Of a stretch of DNA of 64,000 nucleotides, positions 59,521-64,000 are shown piece after piece (position 1 is the first letter of the stretch; each line of letters starts with the position of its first letter). The stretch spans positions 124,001-188,000 of the forward strand of contig JAZNOW010000069.1 in NCBI GenBank assembly GCA_045589355.1, read 5' to 3'. A program made the position numbers and the translations under genes. Below the pieces are notes generated by a model. That model worked only from the letters and a program-made list of their open reading frames with translations. It did no database searches and was not told where the DNA came from. The stretch comes from RUG563 sp045589355 (GTDB taxonomy: Bacteria > Bacillota > Clostridia > Christensenellales > Aristaeellaceae).

Positions 59521-60969
59521 TTACCCAAGTTTTGCAAGAGAATCCTTCATGCGGCGAATGGTTTCGTCCTTGCCCAGCAGGTAGGCAATTTCAAAGGCAC
59601 CGCCGGGGGTATTGGCCTGGCCGGAAATGGCAATGCGAAGCGGCCACAAAACGGCGCCGTTTTTCTTGCCGCTGTCTTGAATGGCAGCCATCACGATATC
59701 GTGGATGTTCTGCTCACTCCATTCCTCAATGCCTTCCATCACGGGCAGCACCAGCTGAAGGTTTTCTTTGGCCACCTGGGCATCGCACTTCATCTTCTTA
59801 TGGAAGTACAGTTCATCGCTGAATTCCGGCATTTCGGCCAGGAAGCCGATCATTTCGGGAATGCGGTTGAATACTTCCGTGCGGCTCTGCATCAGTTCCG
59901 CCAGCCGCTTATAGTCCATGCCCTTGCCGGCCAGCACCTTGTCAAACCAGGGGGTGGCCATTTCCAGATAAGCGTCAAAGTCCATTTTGCCAATGTACTG
60001 GGCGTTCATCCAGGTCAGTTTGGTCACGTCAAAAATGCCGGGAGAGGTATTGAGCCGCTTCACGTCAAAGGCATCGATCAACTCTTCCATGGTGAAAAAT
60101 TCCCGGTCATCGCCGGGGTTCCAGCCCACCAGCGCCAGGTAGTTGATCAGCGCTTCCTTGAGGTAGCCCTTTTCGATGAAGTCGGAATAGTAGGCATCGC
60201 CGTCGCGCTTGGACAGCTTATGCTGGGCATCGCGCATGACGGTGGTCAGGTGTACATACTTGGGAATTTCCCAGCCAAAGGCTTTGTACAAAAGATTATA
60301 CTTGGGCGTGGAAGACAGGTATTCCATGCCGCGCAGCACATGGGTGATGCCCATCAGGTGGTCGTCGATGACGTTGGCGAAGTTGTAGGTGGGCATACCG
60401 TCCTGCTTGATGAGCACCATATCGTCCAGGTCGCTGTTGGGGAAGGAAATATGGCCGAACACTTCGTCATCATAGGCGGATTCGCCTTCGGTGGGGCAAT
60501 TGAGCCGGATCACATAAGGGGTGCCGGCGTCCAGTTTGGCCTGGATCTCTTCCTTGGAAAGGTTCAGGCAGTGCTTGTCATACTTGAACACTTCGCCCTT
60601 TTCTTCCGCAGCGGCACGGCGTTCGTCCAGCTCTTCCTTGGTGCAGAAGCAGTAATAGGCAGCGCCCTTTTCCACCAGTTCCTGGGCATAGGGCAGGTAC
60701 ATGTGCTTGCGTTCGCTCTGCACATAGGGGCCGTAATCGCCGCCCACGTCGGGCCCTTCGTCCCAGTCCATGCCGCAGCCTTTGAGGGTATCGTAGATCA
60801 CTTCCGTGGCGCCTTCCACAAAGCGCTCCTGGTCGGTATCCTCAATGCGCAGGATAAACTTGCCGCCGTTTTTCTTGGCAAACAGATAAGCATAAAGCGC
60901 CGTACGCACGCCGCCCAGATGCATAAACCCGGTAGGCGACGGCGCAAAACGAGTACGAACTTCAGTCAT
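59521..60969 (-). CDS. gltX: Glutamyl-tRNA synthetase
   Basis: A 482-residue class I synthetase. The first signature is FAPSPTGFMHLGG, the second DAQHKLSKRDGD (KLSKR). The glutamate pocket and the C-terminal anticodon domain (about 335-482) are full length. It charges tRNA(Glu). A separate glnS is encoded upstream on the same strand, so gltX need not be the non-discriminating type. AGGAGGAATAAC precedes the ATG. Confidence 0.97.
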   Translation of the reverse strand: MTEVRTRFAPSPTGFMHLGGVRTALYAYLFAKKNGGKFILRIEDTDQERFVEGATEVIYDTLKGCGMDWDEGPDVGGDYGPYVQSERKHMYLPYAQELVEKGAAYYCFCTKEELDERRAAAEEKGEVFKYDKHCLNLSKEEIQAKLDAGTPYVIRLNCPTEGESAYDDEVFGHISFPNSDLDDMVLIKQDGMPTYNFANVIDDHLMGITHVLRGMEYLSSTPKYNLLYKAFGWEIPKYVHLTTVMRDAQHKLSKRDGDAYYSDFIEKGYLKEALINYLALVGWNPGDDREFFTMEELIDAFDVKRLNTSPGIFDVTKLTWMNAQYIGKMDFDAYLEMATPWFDKVLAGKGMDYKRLAELMQSRTEVFNRIPEMIGFLAEMPEFSDELYFHKKMKCDAQVAKENLQLVLPVMEGIEEWSEQNIHDIVMAAIQDSGKKNGAVLWPLRIAISGQANTPGGAFEIAYLLGKDETIRRMKDSLAKLG

Positions 60970-60996
60970 TGTTATTCCTCCTGTAAATGTGTATTT

Positions 60997-61037
60997 TGCG
61001 GGGGAGGGTCTTTTGAGTCAAAAGACCCTCCCCCGCA
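60997..61037. repeat. Perfect inverted repeat, 18-base arms
   Basis: The arm TGCGGGGGAGGGTCTTTT (60997-61014) and its exact complement (61020-61037) surround a five-base loop GAGTC. It lies between glnS and gltX, both on the minus strand. It is stronger and more symmetric than the terminators in this window and lacks a clear T-run after it, though it may still stop transcription. Confidence 0.85.
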
Positions 61038-61122
61038 CCCCACCGAAAACCAATTCGGAATCCTTCTTGTTTCCTTCTTGAAAACATTCTCTCCGCGTTC
61101 AGGGTGGGTAACAATATTTTTC

Positions 61123-62874
61123 TTAACCCAGCTTGATGCCGTTGAGGCCCACCGTGCGGTTGAACACGGGCAGGGCATCGGTGGAATCGGGGTCCTTGCA
61201 GAAATAGCCCACGCGCACAAACTGGAAGGTGGTGCCATCTTCACATTCCCTGATGAAGGGTTCGGCAACGCCGCTCAGCACCGTCAGGCTGTTTTTGTTC
61301 ACGGTCTTGAGGAAATCGTAGTCGGAACGGGTGAGGGCGCTCATTTCTTCTTCGCCTTCTTCCGTATCTTCCACGTCGGCTGCGGCTTCCGCCACGGCTT
61401 CTTCGGCCGTTTCTTCCACCTCCCCATCGTCGCTCAGCAGGGGATCATACAGCCGGGCTTCGAATTCCACGGCGTCCTCTGCACTTACCCAGTGCAGCAC
61501 CTTGCCCTTGATCTTGCGGTTGGCGCCTTCGGTGCCGGAAGCGGAATCAAAATCCACGGTGCAGTACACTTCCACAATGTTCCCCGCTTCGTCCTTCTTG
61601 CAGCCTTCGCACTTGACGATGTAAGCGCCCTTGAGCCGCACTTCGAAGCCGGGGTACATGCGCTGGAACTTATTGGCCGGCACTTCCATGAAGTCTTCCT
61701 GGTCAATGTAGAGTTCCTTGCCGAATTTCACGGTATGGGTGCCCATTTCGGGATGCTTGGGATGGTTTTCCATCTCAATTTCCTTCACTTCGCCGTCCGG
61801 CCAGTTGGTCAGCACCACTTTCAAAGGCCGCAGAATGGCCATGGCACGCAGGGCTTTATCGTCCAGATCCTGACGCACGCATGCTTCCAGCATGGCGGTA
61901 TCCACAATGCTATCCGCTTTGGAAAGACCGATGCGGCTCACGAAATCACGGATGGCGGCGGCGGTATAGCCGCGGCGGCGAAGCGCACTCAGGGTGGGCA
62001 TCCGGGGATCGTCCCAGCCCTTCACATAGCCGCCTTCCACCAGGGCGCGCAATTTCCGCTTGCTCATGACGGTCTGGGTCATGTTGAGCCGGGCAAACTC
62101 GATCTGCCGGGGACGGGCAGGCAGCATATTGGCCGCCTTTTCCACCACCCAGTCATACAGGGGACGATGGATTTCGTATTCCAGGGAGCACAAAGAATGG
62201 CTGATGCCTTCCAGTGCGTCGCCGATGGGATGGGCAAAGTCGTACATGGGATAGATGCACCACTTATTGCCGGTGCGCCAGTGTTCCTTATACAGGATGC
62301 GGTACATGGCCGGATCGCGCATGACGATGTTGGGGGACGCCATATCAATCTTGGCGCGCAGCGTCAGGCTCTTTTCGGGGAACTCGCCGTTCTTCATGCG
62401 GCGGAACAAATCCAGGCTTTCTTCCCAGGGGCGATCGCGCCAGGGGCTGTTCTTGCCGGGCTTGGTCAGCGTGCCCCGGTATTCGCGCATCTCATCAGGG
62501 GTCAGTTCGTCCACATAGGCCAGGCCCCGCTTGATCCAGTCTTCGGCAATTTCGTAGCACTTATCGTAATAATCGCTGGCGTAATACAAGCCGCCCGTCC
62601 AATGGAAGCCCAGCCAGTTGATATCCCGCTTGATGGCTTCCACATATTCGGTGTCTTCCTTGGCGGGGTTGGTGTCGTCAAAGCGCAGGTTGCACTTGCC
62701 GCCGTATTTTTCCGCGGTCAAAAAGTCCATGATCAGGGCCTTGCAGTGGCCGATGTGCATATATCCGTTGGGTTCGGGAGGGAAACGGGTGTGCACTTGC
62801 TGGTAGCGCCCTGCCTCCAAATCCTGGTCAATGGCATCCCAGATGAAATTTGTGCGTACAACTTCGTTTTCCAT
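61123..62874 (-). CDS. glnS: Glutaminyl-tRNA synthetase with acidic insert
   Basis: A 583-residue class I synthetase. HIGH signature FPPEPNGYMHIGHCKA and KMSKS-like TVMSKRKLRAL are present; the C-terminal two beta-barrels bind the anticodon. Residues 482-513 (61336-61431) are an acidic insert rich in Glu, Ala and Thr (EVEETAEEAVAEAAADVED), not in the normal E. coli type. It charges tRNA(Gln) directly; no gatCAB is in the window. The start at 62874 is set by AAGGAGGTTTTGGAAC; further upstream frame is not used. Confidence 0.95.
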   Translation of the reverse strand: MENEVVRTNFIWDAIDQDLEAGRYQQVHTRFPPEPNGYMHIGHCKALIMDFLTAEKYGGKCNLRFDDTNPAKEDTEYVEAIKRDINWLGFHWTGGLYYASDYYDKCYEIAEDWIKRGLAYVDELTPDEMREYRGTLTKPGKNSPWRDRPWEESLDLFRRMKNGEFPEKSLTLRAKIDMASPNIVMRDPAMYRILYKEHWRTGNKWCIYPMYDFAHPIGDALEGISHSLCSLEYEIHRPLYDWVVEKAANMLPARPRQIEFARLNMTQTVMSKRKLRALVEGGYVKGWDDPRMPTLSALRRRGYTAAAIRDFVSRIGLSKADSIVDTAMLEACVRQDLDDKALRAMAILRPLKVVLTNWPDGEVKEIEMENHPKHPEMGTHTVKFGKELYIDQEDFMEVPANKFQRMYPGFEVRLKGAYIVKCEGCKKDEAGNIVEVYCTVDFDSASGTEGANRKIKGKVLHWVSAEDAVEFEARLYDPLLSDDGEVEETAEEAVAEAAADVEDTEEGEEEMSALTRSDYDFLKTVNKNSLTVLSGVAEPFIRECEDGTTFQFVRVGYFCKDPDSTDALPVFNRTVGLNGIKLG

Positions 62875-63069
62875 GTTCCAAAACCTCCTTGTCACAGCTT
62901 TCGTTTTCCCGGAAATAACTATTTTTCCGGATTTTATCATTATAACCGCAAAAAGCCAAAAAAACAAGGGAAAACCGGGGGCTGCAGGCCGGTTTTTGCA
63001 AAATTATTTTTCCTTTTCCAATTGCCGAAAATGTGATACCATATAGACAGGAAAAAAGGAGGGATGGAT
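62875..63069. other. Divergent promoter region of glnS and addB
   Basis: About 195 AT-rich bases between glnS (minus) and addB (plus). It should hold both promoters; ATACCATATAGACAGG near 63035 is a possible minus-10 area for addB but no -35 is convincing. No RNA structure is recognised. Confidence 0.4.
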
Positions 63070-64000
63070 ATGCTGCATATTCTGGGCGGCAGCCGGGACG
63101 CCTTGCAGGAAAGGCTTTTTTCCCTGTGCAGGCAGTATAAGAAGGTGCTGGTCATCGTGCCAGAGCAGTATACCCTCCAGACGGAAAGGGACCTGATCCA
63201 GGGCCTTTCGGCCCCCGGTTTTTTTGATATTGAAGTGCTCTCCCCTTCCCGGCTGACGGAGCGTGTGTTTGCCGCCGCCGGCCAGGACGGCCTTACCCGC
63301 ATTGACGACCGGGGCAAGCACATGGCCCTGGCCAAGGTGCTGATGGAGGAAAAGCAAAACCTGAAGTATTTCCAGTCCGCCGCCCAGAAGCAGGGCTTCA
63401 TCCAACGAGCCGCTTCCATCATCGGCGGTTTCAAGCAGGCGGGCATTTCCGCCGAAGAAATTTTCCAATACGCCGCTTCCCTGGAAGAAGGGGCAAAGCG
63501 GGATAAATTTGAAGACCTGAACCGCATCTACACCGCCTACAATGCCCTTTTGCAGGGCCAGTTTGTGGACGGCGAAGACGTGGTGGACAGCATGCTCCGG
63601 CGCCTGCCCCAAAGCGGCGTGGCCCGGGGCGCCGCCGTATGCGTGTGGGGCTTTGACATCTTCATCGGGCAAATGATGCGGCTCATCTGCGCCCTTGCAA
63701 AGGAAAGCCTGCATGCAGAAGCCCTGCTGGTGCTTTCTCAGGAAGGTGCTTTTGCCCCTGTGTGGGAAAGCGCCCTGCGGCTGAAGAAAACAGCGGAAGA
63801 AACAGGCCTTGCCTGCACCGTCAACCAGGTAAAGCCCGTGGAAGCCGCTGCCTGCCCTGCCCTTGTGCACCTGAACCGGCAATACCTTTCGGTGCCTGCC
63901 GTCCCCTTCCCGGGGGCTCAGGACGCCATCCGCCTCTATGCCGCCCCCACCCCCTATTTTGAAGCCCATTTCATTGCCGGAGAAATTCTCCGCCTGCATG
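63070..64000 (+). CDS. addB: AddB subunit of the AddAB helicase-nuclease, 5' part
   Basis: The gene runs off the window end; 310 residues are visible. It starts MLHILGGSRDALQERLF and has VIVPEQYTLQTERDLI, the N-terminal signature of AddB (inactive-helicase subunit, former RexB type). The following GFFDIEVLSPSRLTERVFAAAG is also typical. AddAB processes double-strand DNA ends for recombination repair. AAAGGAGGG lies seven bases before this ATG; another ATG two codons earlier overlaps it. The iron-sulfur and nuclease domains lie beyond the window. Confidence 0.9.
   Translation, partial: MLHILGGSRDALQERLFSLCRQYKKVLVIVPEQYTLQTERDLIQGLSAPGFFDIEVLSPSRLTERVFAAAGQDGLTRIDDRGKHMALAKVLMEEKQNLKYFQSAAQKQGFIQRAASIIGGFKQAGISAEEIFQYAASLEEGAKRDKFEDLNRIYTAYNALLQGQFVDGEDVVDSMLRRLPQSGVARGAAVCVWGFDIFIGQMMRLICALAKESLHAEALLVLSQEGAFAPVWESALRLKKTAEETGLACTVNQVKPVEAAACPALVHLNRQYLSVPAVPFPGAQDAIRLYAAPTPYFEAHFIAGEILRLH

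Noticed and set aside
59677..63036. An open frame of about 1,119 codons on the plus strand across gltX and glnS
   Set aside because: It is antisense to two clear synthetase genes. High GC and biased codons make stop codons rare in the opposite frame. There is no ribosome site and no known domain.

Overview
The window is chromosomal DNA from a spore-forming, GC-rich Firmicute of the class Clostridia. The evidence is the forespore sigma factor gene sigG, the sporulation pair yqfC/yqfD, two T-box leaders, an infC-rpmI-rplT operon with an L20-type leader, and a phoH-pgpH-ybeY-era cluster. Secreted xylan-active enzymes (GH10 xylanase, a CE15-type esterase end, a CE1-like esterase) and a GH27 enzyme suggest a gut or rumen plant-fibre degrader. 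An uncultured Christensenellales or Oscillospirales relative is my guess and is not proven. I saw no rRNA, tRNA, CRISPR array, insertion sequence or prophage.

Layout. 0-12.4 kb: end of a CE15-type esterase, a MATE exporter, an ACT-domain protein with an aryl-CoA ligase, a 2-hydroxyacid dehydrogenase, a very large cysteine-repeat secreted protein, the GH10 xylanase, an SH3-like secreted protein, and glucose-6-phosphate isomerase. 12.4-16.2 kb: a GNAT-CHAP fusion and an AT-richer KtrB/KtrA potassium uptake pair with its own promoter. 16.2-26.3 kb: a transporter-rich stretch under RNA control. A glycine riboswitch precedes an amino-acid:cation symporter. A cobalamin riboswitch precedes a DUF4430 protein and an ECF S component. 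Divergently, a T-box precedes an aromatic-amino-acid-type ABC transporter. An epimerase-like protein, a DUF4153 membrane protein and aquaporin Z lie between them.

26.3-39.1 kb: a probable minus-strand run tmcAL, fumarase alpha and beta, D,D-carboxypeptidase, aldose epimerase, sugar kinase; then nagA, a TetR regulator, small proteins, sigG, a YdcF-like protein, and parA/parB (soj/spo0J) with an unknown partner. 39.1-51.1 kb: T-box-controlled serS, a CE1-like esterase, a BlaI/BlaR1 pair with likely operators, a large secreted beta-rich protein with a LacI-type operator, an M42 peptidase, a GH27 enzyme, a GNAT protein, an unknown AT-richer gene, and an ECF sigma factor with a 255-residue extra domain behind a consensus cre site.

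51.1-64 kb: conserved housekeeping genes: infC-rpmI-rplT (infC seems to start at an AUA codon), then yqfC-yqfD-phoH-pgpH-(ybeY-cdd fusion)-era with overlapping or nearly touching ends, an HPr-like protein lacking the catalytic histidine, gltX, glnS with an acidic insert, and the start of addB. The most interesting signals are the back-to-back cobalamin/T-box control region with a compact candidate B12 uptake unit, the ybeY-cdd and GNAT-CHAP fusions, the extended ECF sigma factor, the cysteine-repeat secreted protein, and the non-canonical infC start. Start codons were chosen from Shine-Dalgarno spacing. All functions are inferred from motifs read by eye.
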